Positions 1-11,429 of a stretch of DNA of 64,000 nt are shown here, in pieces (positions within the stretch are counted from its first letter, which is position 1; every line of letters starts with the position of its first letter). The notes beneath the pieces were generated by a model. It was not told the DNA's origin, searched no databases, and was given only the letters and a program-made list of their open reading frames with translations. Made by a program: the position numbers and the translations under genes. This DNA comes from Edolisoma coerulescens (taxonomy: Eukaryota > Chordata > Aves > Passeriformes > Campephagidae): NCBI GenBank assembly GCA_013397115.1, contig VWZW01007182.1:257602-321601 (forward strand), written 5' to 3'.

Positions 1-2249
1 AGACTTCCTTGAGGTATTGCTTCTGCCAGGGAAAGTGGAATAAAAGCCACTTTAGAACTCAGCTGGAATCACTGAAGCAAACATAAAGCAAAAACCTGTG
101 TTACATGGGATTCCTCCCTGCACCATGTAAGACACGTGAGGCCTCTTTGTCCAGTCACTGCTTGGACAGGGATTGTATTTTTGTGATCTATCTTGGCTTT
201 TGTATCTGTGCATAACCAAAAGGCAATGGCTACTGAAGTGGAAGGCAGAGGAGCTGCAAAGCAGGTCTGTGTCAACAGCTGGATGTGTCTCTGCCCCCTA
301 GGAGTGCTTTTGGGAAAGATGCTGCAGCAGTGAGCTATCTCCTGCAAACATAGGGCATCAGGGGAGGGAGACAGGAAGGTTTCCAGGGAAGAGAACCACC
401 CACCCACAGGCGGGAAGAAAGGTTTACTTCAGACATTAGAGAAACAGAAGTAGAAGCACAGGGAGAAATCTTCTTGCCATTCTGCTGCTTTGCCACATGC
501 TGGGGGAGCAGCACATTGTTCTCCAGCTGAACAATGCCCAGTTCCCACCACGTGCAATGGGAAAAGAATGTGAGCTTTGCTTTGCTTTATTATCAACTTG
601 TGCAGTGCAGAGATAACTGCACAGGCTGCTCGGTCCCCGAAAAGCAAAGATGAATTTTGATCAAAATTGGATTACAAGGCATTTCATTTCTACTTAAGAA
701 TGGTTCTGAATTGGTTTCCCATTTACTCAATATCCAGAAAAATAACAAAATAAAAACTGTCAAGACTGCATAATGCTGCTGAAAAGAAAAAATAAAGCTC
801 AAAAATTTGCCGAAAAATAATTGGACTGAAATAGCTCCAAGTCAGATTAGCATTAAATCTTCTTAAGAATGATGAAGGCTCTTGCAACCAAAGGCAAGTT
901 ATTTCATTAGGCTGATTCTGCATATTTAATTCTCAGTGTGCCAATTTAATGTAATATTTTTTGGTTATCAGGGACCGTTCTTTCTTGCTATATAATAATG
1001 ACATTGCATTTGGTTTAAAAGTAGAAGTCTACAATCAAGGCAATCACAGACTATTAAGTGCTCACTCAAGTCCCAATCAAATTGTGTTCAAATGGGTTAA
1101 AGGGAGACGGTCAGAGCTGCCAATCCCAAAATACAGCCCAGCCCTTCAGCCCATCCTGCGGCCAAAGGAATAGTACTCTCTTGACTTCAGCAGACTCTGT
1201 GATGGAAAATATTTCTGTCCAAAACAAAATTGGCCTGTAATCTGGGTAAGCTATTCAGAGCAAACAGTGGCAAATTTAGCCTTTTCTCCTGTTCACAAAT
1301 CATCCATGTACGGACTTTGTTGTTTTAATGCCTTTGCATGTATTTGTCTGACAAATACTAAATATAGAAATAGCTCAGCAGCCTGGTGACATTGATTATA
1401 TCTTGTGTTATCTACGATAGATTGTAGTATATGACTGGTCCTTTAGGTTATGCTGCAATTTAGCCATAGAGCAAATATGTTAAAATACCAGTGTAAAATG
1501 TACTAAATCAGATCCTCATGAATTTTAAAGCCTGGAGTCTGAAGCTCTTCCTCAATCTGTTTACTAAATCAGCACGCTGCTCTCAAATTAAAGTGCAGTG
1601 CCCCATAAGCAAGATCAGGCTTATGAGCCATCATAAACCCACTTTGCACTTGTAAATGGCAGCTGATTCAGCTGTAACCTGAAAGCAGCTTTTGGGACCA
1701 GAGTATTAAACATTTCCAAAAGTTTCTTACCATTGTCAACCTTCCAGACTCCTTCAAAATCATCCAGCGTGCCAGGATGTGGGTTCTGAATTAAGTGAAG
1801 TGTCTGTCCTCAGTAGGCATCTATTGAAATGCAACAGAAATGTCCCCTTTGTTTTAAAATGTTTGTTTTATAGCAAGACATGTTTATAAATGTGTGTGTG
1901 TTTGGGAACGGATTGGTTGAAAATAAGGTCATAATACTGAAAAGAAGAAAATCTGCATTTTTGCCAAACAATGTAGAAATGTTGCGTGTTCGGGTCAGAT
2001 ACGGAGGCAGACTCCATTTAAAGGGTTGAGGGCTCGGTGTTACAGCACAGAGACCAATGTCAGTATTTTCTATCCTGAGCCTAATTTGGTCACAAATTGC
2101 TGCTTAAGGACCTCAGGTTTCACTTCTCCATGGAGGAGATAATGTACATCTTATGGTTTAGTCTTTTTTCTGGTGCCAAAGGGGCAGAGCCAGGGCTATA
2201 AATGTCTCCAAAACCAGACTAGAGAGGACTGAAGCCTACCCATAGGCAT
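1..2249. other. Gene-less stretch, nothing recognised
   Basis: Ordinary vertebrate non-coding sequence. Open frames are at most 112 codons (minus strand 69-407) and none resembles a known protein. No repeat family, RNA gene or CpG cluster was seen. Confidence 0.6.
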
Positions 2250-2420
2250 AGGCTGCCCAGAGAAGCTGTGGATGCCACATTCCTGACAGTGTTCAAGGCC
2301 AGGTTGGACAGGGCTCTGAGCAATCTGGTCTAGTGGAAGGCATCCCTGCCAGTTCCAGGGGGGTTGGGCTGGGTGATTTTTGGAGGTCGCTTTGAACTCA
2401 AACCTCTCTCTGTGAGATGA
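2250..2420 (+). mobile_element. CR1 LINE, 3' end fragment (5'-truncated)
   Basis: This is the 3' terminal part of a chicken-repeat-1 (CR1) non-LTR retrotransposon in sense orientation. The sequence shows the hallmark CR1 phrases in the right order: GCCCAGAGAAGCTGTGGATG, then GTTCAAGGCCAGGTTGGA, CTGGTCTAGTGG, GGCATCCCTGCC, a GGGGTTGGGCTGGGTGAT block, and a decayed terminal repeat around CTCTGTGAGATGA. CR1 copies are usually truncated at the 5' end and carry a short 8-bp-type terminal repeat rather than a poly-A tail; this copy fits both. It has no coding capacity. The left boundary is set where similarity to my memory of the consensus stops and may be 20-40 bases off. The subfamily cannot be named by eye. 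Confidence 0.9.
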
Positions 2421-2650
2421 CTGAAGGAAATCCATACATTCCTTGTGCCCTGAGTGGACATTCAGCCAAGAGAATACTTGTTCTGTAGTTACACAAAACC
2501 TATTTATTACCTGCGAGAGATCTGATCCTCAAGTATGTGCCAGGGAAAGGAAAGTATTGCTTGGGTCATGTTGTCTCCTCTTGTCTTGGATGTTTTGCAG
2601 TATTTCTCTCCAAGAAGAAAACTTTTCTTGCTGATGTGCCAGTCTCTTGG

Positions 2651-2686
2651 AAAAAAAAAAAAAAAAAAAAAANNNNNNAAAAAAAA
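2651..2686. repeat. Poly-A run containing a 6-base assembly gap
   Basis: A pure A run is interrupted only by six N at 2673-2678, so the true run length is unknown. It starts about 230 bases after the CR1 end and is not part of it, because CR1 does not end in poly-A. It could be a simple homopolymer expansion or the tail of a processed insertion, but I recognise no body of a processed transcript to its left. Confidence 0.9.
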
Positions 2687-2934
2687 CACCAAAAAGACAA
2701 AAATTCCCCTTCTGCCGACATTCTCTTCCGAGTCTGGGAACCTCTATTGTCTTTTCTCTGGTAATAAATGATAATAATTAAAGGCAAATACACAATAATT
2801 AGTCACACTAGGTTTATCCATCTGGCATACCTGTATCTCATCACTGTGTCTTTGAAACAGATGACAAGCACCATATTGCACAACATCCTGCTAATGGGTC
2901 TGAGCAGGGAAAAAGAAGGTAAAAGGGTTACCAC

Positions 2935-2980
2935 AAAAAAAAAAAAAAAGAAAGTAAAGAAAATAAAAGAAAAAAAAAAG
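2935..2980. repeat. A-rich low-complexity tract
   Basis: A 15-base A run is followed by AAAG/TAAAG/ATAAAAG-type repeats. Open frames here give only lysine-rich or phenylalanine-rich translations, as expected from low complexity. Confidence 0.8.
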
Positions 2981-3778
2981 GTTAGCAAGAGGGACTGACA
3001 TTATAAACTTTATAGAACATTTTAAAAAATAGTTGTGGCTGATTGTCAAGTTACGAACCACTTACTGGCAGATGGGCTTTCAACTGGGGGTTAGGAAAAC
3101 ATGGAAATATGCAGCCCTTGGCTTAAACTACCTCCTCCTTAAAATGCCTGTACCTGACATACCTACTGTTGAAATTAGGATCACTTCCTGGAAGATTTTC
3201 GCTGGGCATGCAGATGTATGAGGAAAACAAGCCATTCTAAAAGCTAACTGAAAATTTGGTTTCATTCTGAGGATAAGACATTACAGACCCAGTAATCAGC
3301 TATTTTGGTCCCTCTTCCTTAGGTTGATTGATGCACACCAGGAGTCTCTCCATTGCTATCAGGGCTGCCTAAGAGAAGGCGGAGGAAAATTAATACAGCA
3401 AAGAATTTTCAACAAATATTTACTTCTTTAAAAAAAAATGGTCATACAAGTCTGGCATTTGATTTCTGGGAACTTGTGAGAAGCAGATATTTACTTGTAT
3501 AAATAATCACAGGGAGCCAATTTCAGTCACATGTATTCAGATTTCGATTAAACCTCCAAGAGTGCTTCAACTCCCTTTCAAAGAAAAAGCAGACCCTGGC
3601 ATGGTCTGAGAGCTGATTGTCTGGTTGTAATGATTTTTGTGTTGCAGTGCAGCCATGCCCAAGATGCCCTCTGTGGAGCTGGGCCCAGCTATGTTACCTA
3701 GCTGCATACAAAAAAAGCAAGCAAACAAAGGCAGTGCCTGACCAAAAGCCTCCACAACCTTTGTGTGAGATGAGCATC

Positions 3779-3855
3779 AAGCACAAAAGTGATTTTGTGC
3801 TTCCCCAGGTCTAACCTGCCTGAGCCTTGCAGAGCTGGTAGCTGAAAGCTACCAG
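3779..3855. repeat. Cluster of three perfect short inverted repeats
   Basis: Three stem-loops follow one another. The first is AAGCACAAAA/TTTTGTGCTT with a GTGA loop (3779-3802, 10-bp arms). The second is CAGGT/ACCTG with a CTA loop (3806-3818). The third is CTGGTAGCT/AGCTACCAG with a GAA loop (3835-3855, 9-bp arms). All stems are perfect. No gene or known repeat family was recognised around them. The function is unknown; see findings. Confidence 0.75.
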
Positions 3856-3977
3856 ATGGCACTCTCTAAAGCAGTAATATTAATTTTTAAAGTTGTCTAT
3901 GATAGATTCTGAGGTTAAAAAAAAGTCATTTGTAATTTACACCCGCTACCCATCAAGGCAAAATCTTCCTTCATAAA

Positions 3978-4001
3978 CATCAAGCTGCCCATCAAGCTGC
4001 C
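3978..4001. repeat. 12-bp tandem duplication
   Basis: CATCAAGCTGCC occurs twice head to tail with no mismatch. This is a typical product of replication slippage, with no function suggested. Confidence 0.85.
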
Positions 4002-5670
4002 CTGTCACCTGCACTCTGTGAAGATTTGTACCTGGCTGAGATTTAGGGAGCATCTCAACTCTGCCTTTGCAATGAAGGTGCCTCTTCTGTGGGTGTTATT
4101 GAGCTCAAACTCACCACAGGTCATGGGGTGGTTGATGTGATGCCAGTAGCTGAACTGTTCTCTGTTGAACATCCCAATCGCGGGAAGAGAATAATCATGA
4201 CCTTGGCCAAGCTTCCCTCACTCAGGCAATGCATCCAGGTGTTTGTAAAAATGGTGATGGCAAACTGGTTCATTTTCATGCAGTTCTTGTGCATTAGGAA
4301 CCCTGATCATACAGGAAGAAAAAGAAAATAATGGAAAGTGCCTTTTGACTGAAGGGAGGTTCTACAGGTGATGCTCCCCTAACACCTCCTGATCATGTTA
4401 ACACAGAGAATGCATCATTAACTGAGTGGGGAGAACAGATTTATTTTTTTTTTACACCTGAAGCTTATCTTGCACAACTTTGCCTCCCAGAAGCGTTTCA
4501 GCCAAGCTAAGCCCACTGGTATACATCACACACAATAAGCTCTGATGCTCTTGCAATAGTCTGGAAATGCAAAAATTTGCATTGGTCTGCAAATGAATTG
4601 TCTCCCTCAGCCTGGGAAGAACCATGAGGCTCTGGGATGGGGAACTTATATAAAACCAGAGCGAAACCCTGGAGTTTGTCATTAATTCTTCCTAGGTAAA
4701 TTAACTGGGGACAAGCTTTTCAGAATACTTCCTGTACATATTTTCTATACAAAGAGACCTTCGCTTGTTTGTTTCTCTCTTCCTCTGGACAGTCCCTAGT
4801 GATGATTTTCACAGCTCTTATGGAAGCAGCTCATTGTTCTGCAGAGACTTAATTAAAGTGTACTTCCATGTGAAATTAGGCTATTGTATTTATTTAATCT
4901 TTATGGTAATTGCTGTAGAAGGGCTGTGACTGCCTGCATCCTACTCTCACACCCACGTCCCTCCCCACCCCACAGCCACCACTCCCTGAAGGAAATGGCA
5001 AGTTGTTCTGCCCTGCTTGAACTCCTCATCTGCTCAAGTGATGCATTTGAACTTTAACCCACGGACAGCAATATTTGCTCACCATGCCAGCGTTGTTCAC
5101 AGGCTTGAGGTGTGCTGGAAATGCTCTGCAGAGAGAAACCTTTGTTTGTGGTTTTCTTCTCCCAGGTGTCAGTTGATGCTGCACTGACTTCTTACGACTG
5201 TGCTGACTTATTAGCAGAGCTCATGTGGTATTTCACACTTTCTGTGCCAGTCCATAGGTCTTTCCTAGGCTGAATTTAGTCTTGAAACTGTGCACTCCAT
5301 TGCCGTGGGAAAGCTTTGCCTTAAAATTAAAAACCAAATGTCTATGAGTTCAGCTTAATCAACTGAAATGTTAAAGATACAATGTCAATGAATATACAAT
5401 TGCCAGGTATTATTTATATCCAAATATTATCCAAGCAAAGTGTAAAATAAAGCTCTGGCACTTGATTACTCTTGTGGGGAGTAGGAGGAATGGTTTCAAT
5501 TTGTTTTCAGAACATTTCAACAGTGAGATGAATCTGTTTTCCAAAGAGATGTTGGTAAATTGAAAACAACATCAGGTTTCATTGAGTCCACTGTGCCTGG
5601 AAACGGATGAGTAGAGTTGCAGTGAGGAATAAAAATCAAATAAATGTAATTAAAGTCTCCAAATGGTCTG

Positions 5671-5689
5671 ATGCCAATGTGATTGGCAT
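5671..5689. repeat. Perfect inverted repeat with CCAAT/ATTGG arms
   Basis: ATGCCAAT and ATTGGCAT are separated by GTG, and a short T-rich run follows. The arms place two CCAAT pentamers in divergent orientation. This could be a protein-binding site or chance. Confidence 0.6.
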
Positions 5690-8686
5690 TTTTTATTCTG
5701 TCCTCCAAGACTGAGCTCCCAAAAAGGGTTTGTCCTGAGATGCACCAACAGACAGGTGATCTGCCCCCCTCTCAGACCATACCTAAAGTTCAAGTCTGAC
5801 TCAGGAGAGTCACATCACAGGAAGAGGAAAATTGAGGTCTCTGGCTCATCACTGTAAAGATGAAATTGCATTTTCTCTCATAGTCTAACATCCTGTTTAA
5901 ATTATTGTTGCTGCAATACTCTCACATACAGAGGCTTCATATTTAACATAATTTTTCAGATTCGTTGAATAAAACACAAGAAACCAGCATTTCATAAATC
6001 AGTTGTCTGAAGCACAGATTATAATCCAAAGCATTTCCAGAAATTCTCTTGTCTGTCTTCTGCCAGGTATGTATTTTATGCAATTGATAACCTCCACTTT
6101 GTTTCCATATGAACTGACTATTCTCTTTCATTCTGTCCCACAGGGCTCCGTGCTGGCCCTGGTGTTTGTGAAGCTCTGAATTGGCTTCCTCTTCTAAATC
6201 AGCATGAGGAGTGAATTATTATTGCAACATCACATCACTATCACTCAGATTCACTTTGATTTATCTGCAGGCTGATCCCAACAGCCCAGCTCTGCTTTCT
6301 TCCTGGGTTGATGCAGCTATTGTTTCAAATCTAGTGGTAGAGAGACCATATCTGTGCTCTTTCTTTGCAGTTTGCCTTTCTGGATGGTGGGCTGTGTGAC
6401 TCCATCCTGACATAAGGGACACGTCCACCACTTTGGAAGAAGATAACAGGAACCACTCACTAGGCAAAAATGGAATAATTCATCTCCACTGCACTGCAAA
6501 AGCTTTAACCTAATCCTTTGGGCACAGAGAATTGCTTCAACTCGAGGTTTTATAGCCATTCAAAACTTTTTTAGTGTTAACCCTGACTATTCCTCTTCTC
6601 CATGTAACTATCTGATGGCTGTATAGATCCCCCTGAAGTCTGACTCTGGGGAAATCTTCCCACAAAATTAACTTTTCTGACATTCTAATGCTTGAGCCAA
6701 TATTTCTTACTCTGTTTCATTTTTTGTTGCAACCACAACAAGGTAAAGAAAGGATGATTCATAACTACTGAAGAGGCATAATATTCAAAAATCTGGAAGC
6801 TCTAGATGGGGTTTGAAGATGACCCTTCACAGGTGCTGGGTTTGCACATCAAATGAGGCATATTCCTGTCTGAGTGGGCTTCCTATCTTAGGAAAATACC
6901 AGATTTAGTAGCTACCTACAATAACCAAAGGTGTTTAAAAAATGAGTAATCTGCTCTTTTGCTTGTTTTTCCCTGGAGCAGGCTCAGATTTTAGGTAAAG
7001 GGAGTCTGGGAGATTGTTTGTGGGACTTCAGTTTGGCTTGGTTTTGCTCCGTAGCTGTGAACTCAGCTATCTGCAATCTGTTCCTACACATTCCCCCTTG
7101 TGCAAGTCTAGGAAATGGGGACGTGAGCTCAGCAACTCAAATAAGCTTCCACCTGCAGCCCCTCTTGAGTATATCTCCTTAGACCCCCACCTATTTTGAA
7201 TTTCTTCTTTGGTGCAATGCCTCCTCTCCTCAGAGAATTGCTCTTTTATTGAGCTTATTTTTGGACTCCAAAGGTGCTGTCAGGAAAGGCAGAGATGACA
7301 GTCCTCTTTGATGCAATCTGAGTAATACGACTGCACTTGCTGGTGTGTTGTACCTACAGGAGTGTAGGGAATGCATCTGAGGGGATGTTTGATCTCCCAT
7401 GACTATCCCTTACAATCCTCTTTTTTGTATGGTTTATATACACTCCACGTGTGTGCAGGCACTGCAGCACCAAGGACTGATCTCAAACAGAGCATGGCCA
7501 TGTTTAAACTGGCCAGTGTTATCCTTCAGCCCCTGAAAAATCCACGGGGCCACACCTTACAGGGCCTAAAGGAAAGAAACAAGGAAAAACAAAACAAAAG
7601 GCCCAGCGACTATGAACGGGCAGAAACTTCAGCTCCATTATCACTCCCCTTCATCTGCTCAAAAACCCTCGCTGCAGGGGTTGTCATGGTGATGCAGGTT
7701 TGACCTCTCACTTTTTACGCTTCCAGGAGCTAAAAAGGTAAAAATGAGCCATTCTGTCTCGAATGAAAATCAACCTTCCTCAGTCAAAGGATGCCGAATT
7801 GCTTTTTCCCTTTGTCAAACCCGAATGTTTCTATAGGCAAAACTGAAATATATAAATAATCAGCACCGGCATCAAGGAGCATCTGTGGGATGTGGCAGTG
7901 GCCATGGTGGATGGACTCAGCAGGAATGGTCCATCCCTAAGTTTCCTAGAAGTCACAAGGTGCCATATCCTGCATTTCCCTTTTGCCATCTCATTCTGTC
8001 TCTGCAGCCCGCTCCTTACTCAGCCACTTCAGTGTGGGGTTCGTGCCTGTGGCAGCTCTAGGGCAGAAAAATCAAACTATTGATTGAACTGTGTGGCAGC
8101 CTCATAAGGCATTATTAGCACCCTGCTATAAGCAGGACCAGAAAGGGTAAAACCATTTATTTTTATTAATATTCTTGAGAGCTGGGCTTTAGCAAACCTG
8201 TCGTTTCCCTGGGTTGGCAGCAAAGTGATTCCACCATCTCCTTGTCCCTGGGTGAAGCTGGTAATGCACATGGAGGTCCCTCTGTTTGTGTGAGGGGGTG
8301 GCCTAATGTATTGGGATAGAGCCCTTGTCTGAACTACGAGCCGAAGTAATCTCCTTCTGTCGATTACTATGGAATCTAAGTCCTCTGCTTTGATAACCAA
8401 ATCCTCCCCTACTTGCTCATTCCCCCCATCCAGTCTCTCCTCCCACCACTTTCACGCAGTGCCAGGGTAGCTTGACATGTGAAACCAGCATGACTTCAAA
8501 TCAAATATTCAGGTTAATGACAAGCTGGCCTTGAATGAAACATTTGAAGAACCTCTGCTGCAAATTCCCTGATGCTTGATACAGCTCCATCAAATCTCTT
8601 CCTGCACCAGACTCTCTCTACCAGTTCTGTCTTAAACGAGGGCTACTGAATTTAATTGACAGAATCAAAACAACCTGAGGTATATG

Positions 8687-8760
8687 TATAAATACACACA
8701 CACACATATATATATATTTTGCATGTGTGTGTGTATTTATATATGTCATATATATATATA
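8687..8760. repeat. Compound CA/TA microsatellite forming an inverted repeat
   Basis: TATAAATACACACACACA (8687-8704) and its exact reverse complement (8724-8741) flank a TA-rich spacer, and a further TA tract runs to 8760. The tract is a compound dinucleotide repeat in which CA runs face TG runs, giving an 18-bp stem. Confidence 0.9.
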
Positions 8761-9724
8761 AAGCGCCAGCCTTAAAATCCTACTAAACTGCAGCTGAAGT
8801 CTGGAGTCATCTAAAGTTCAAATATTTCCCATGATTTTGATACAGAAATTTATGAGAAATGTTTCTGGATGGTGTACCAAGGTAGAAGGTCCTCACAGCA
8901 CCGGACAACAGGAGTTCAGCTCCTCTTCAAACACCATTTTCCCCAAACCAGGGACCATCTCTTTGGAGATTCTTCACTCACACATCCTTGCTTCCACTTT
9001 TCTGTCCTTATGGATGAATCTTCAGTGGAACAGGTTCAACAGACAGGGTCTGACGGTCCTTCCTCCCACCCCATGTGCACTTACCAACCACCAGACACAC
9101 CCCAGAGCCTGGGCCATTGCCCTTGAAAGTTTTGTGCCTGAACCCCTGAGGTGTTTCAGCAGAATGAAGACACTTCTGCCTCCCATATGCTCCAGAAGCA
9201 GAGTTGTGCTGAACACCAAGGTCCTTCAGGCCCAAGGCTATCACTCAGACCCAGCCATGGGACGTCCTTAGACCTCCGCTTTTGTTCCTTTGCAAATCAG
9301 CAATACTCAAGCCACTAGGGCCTCCTCCCTGCCCACCATCTCAATTAGCAACTTCAAGTGTTTTGAGAGCTGAAGAATATGGGCAAGCCCTGCCATGACC
9401 CACCTTTCTCCTTTGCCAGCCTCCCTCATGTGTGCAGACCTTCCTCTCCTCATCAGACACAGCAGCAGCTGGGCTGTGCTTGTCACAGGGCTCGTGCTGC
9501 TCCTCTTGCTCATTTCTGGAAACAGCCACAGACTCTCCCGTCAGTGCCATCACCTCCTCCAGCTCCAGCAGTGACCATGGCTACAAGAGTCACCATGACC
9601 TCCTGATTCATTCAGAGGAGGCATGTCATGGAGGGACACAGTAGATTGCTTCTTGCTCTCAGCTAGAAGACCATGATGCCCTGAACTACGAAAACAGACA
9701 GTATTAGTGACAACATTCTAAGAG

Positions 9725-9860
9725 TATCTTGTGGGAGGGCATTCCACAGGTTAATCATGTCTGTGAAACTTTTCCTTTACAACAGTACAGCCCAGTGAGT
9801 CTGATTTGCCTCTCTAAAAGGTGGCTGTCATATTCCATGCAAGCCATTTCTCTAGCACGA
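9725..9860 (-). mobile_element. Possible ancient CR1/L3-like LINE relic
   Basis: The stretch starting GGCATTCCACAGGTTAATCA, followed by CTGTGAAACTTTTCCTTTAC, resembles the antisense of the conserved 'bad-ending' segment of old CR1/L3 elements, which in antisense reads like a 'ttccacaggttaatcatg...gtgaaaaagta-ttcctt' pattern. The match is from memory and badly decayed, and the ends are guesses. It may be non-repeat sequence. Confidence 0.3.
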
Positions 9861-11401
9861 AGAGGCATTTTCTAAGGCTAAGTTTTACAGGGTAAAAAGA
9901 AATATTTTCTCAGACATACTCTTTTGTCTTAATTTCGGTTATATGAAAAGCAAATCCACCTCTACTTAGACTTACTTCGGGGTGAGAGGGATTGAAGTAA
10001 ATAGTGCCCTGATCCCATTGGGTTTGTATTGTAACACTTTGGAAATAAGATAATGAGGGGATGTTAGCGAGGTGCTAACTTCTGTATATTCATGCTTAGA
10101 AGTTCAGCCCTGAAATGCAAATTAAAAAGAACTTACCACCACTTTTTTTCTCTCTCTGTTATCCTGCATTTTCCACAGCCTGAAAGATATAAGTCATTAG
10201 ATAAATGACTGCCAGTGCAATGCTATAGCTGCAATGTAAACTATGAAGAAAAAATCCATAACAACAACAAAAAAATAACGCCTCCCTCAGAGAAAAGTTC
10301 TGCTTTTCACATTTAAATGTACCAGTTATCAGTTATTCCTGTTCACAGGGCATTAAAATACATGCTGTTTCCTAAGCACTGATGCAGCTCTAACTAGACT
10401 CAAGCTTGGAGCTAAAATAGAACATTTTTTACCAAGCAGTATAATGTAAAACTGTTGTCTAAACATTTCTCCTCCTTGCTAGGTCTCTCTACAGTTTTCT
10501 CCAGAGAATCCTGCTTTTTCTTTATAGCATCATCATTTATGTCTTTGTTCATTAGTGGAATGAACTTGTCAGTGATTCTCTTCCCACCAGCCAACCTTCG
10601 TCCCAGCTCCCTACGTGCTCATCTCTCCAGCTTGGATCAGACACAATGGAGAGAGCTCCTGCCAAAGTCGTTTCAACATCAGCCATTCAGCCTGCTGCAG
10701 GGCGAGGAGGTCACCCCTGGATCCTCACCAGTGGCCTCCGGAGCCCAGAGGTCACTGTGGGACCAGCGAACAGTGACCAGGGCTGCAGTGGTCATGCCCA
10801 GTGGCTCTGGTGTCCAGAAGTGGCACTGTGAGATGGAAGAGATCTTGCAGGGCACCCTGAACAAACGGGCACAGACCCAACCCCAGCATGAGATGGGAAG
10901 AGGTGTCTGATGGGATTCCCAGGACAGTCAGATTCCATGTGGAATTCCATACTGGGCAGGGCTGTAAGGGGCTGCCACGAGGCTAGAAGCAACTTTAATA
11001 CTAAAAATCCCTGAGATATGAGGGTGATTCTCAAATTCCAGGACTCATCTTCTGATTCCACCACTCTAATTCACCAGTTTAATCCATACACTGCCTGGAC
11101 ACATCCTGCAGATGCTCCGTCCTTCAAAAAGACAAAGTTTATCTCCTCCCAGTATTTTGCTTTTAACTCACAACTTCTGCTTTCAAGGCTGCAAGGATAC
11201 TCGAGTCTGGCTTTGAGTCCTGCCAGAGATTTCTTTCTGCGATTTTTAGATAAACCAGCTGGGGAAATTAGTGACCAATAAACTCTTGCCTAAAGTTGGA
11301 GCAGATTAGCAGCAGAGCCCCCATGAATGGCTCCTCTCCGACGAGAGGATTTGCTGTGCGAGTGGCTCGCTGCAGGTTGAGAAGTCGCTGCATGTCAGCT
11401 G

Positions 11402-11429
11402 ATCCATGGCAACTGTCTATCCATGGCAA
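11402..11429. repeat. Spaced direct repeat of ATCCATGGCAA
   Basis: ATCCATGGCAA occurs at 11402-11412 and again at 11419-11429, a 17-bp centre-to-centre spacing. CCATGGCAA(C) resembles the half-site bound by RFX proteins. A perfect 7-bp hairpin (TCCTCTC/GAGAGGA, loop CGAC) lies just upstream at 11332-11349. Confidence 0.6.

Larger units (their letters stand above)
2987..9724. other. Gene-less stretch with small hairpins and a microsatellite
   Basis: Apart from the listed hairpins, the 12-bp duplication and the CA/TA tract, I see no gene or interspersed repeat. Open frames reach 110 codons near 7371-7703, and a 146-codon frame begins at 8831. Both have chance-like composition. An RFX-like GTTGTC-AT-GGTGAT lies at 7680-7693 but deviates from consensus. 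Confidence 0.55.

Noticed and set aside
2507..2793. Lysine-rich and phenylalanine-rich frames across the A run
   Set aside because: They are produced by the homopolymer and cross the N gap.
8831..9271. 146-codon plus-strand frame
   Set aside because: Composition and lack of similarity fit chance, and a second plus frame and two minus frames overlap it.
10455..10910. 151-codon plus-strand frame
   Set aside because: It overlaps a more protein-like frame on the opposite strand, starts without ATG in good context, and resembles nothing known.
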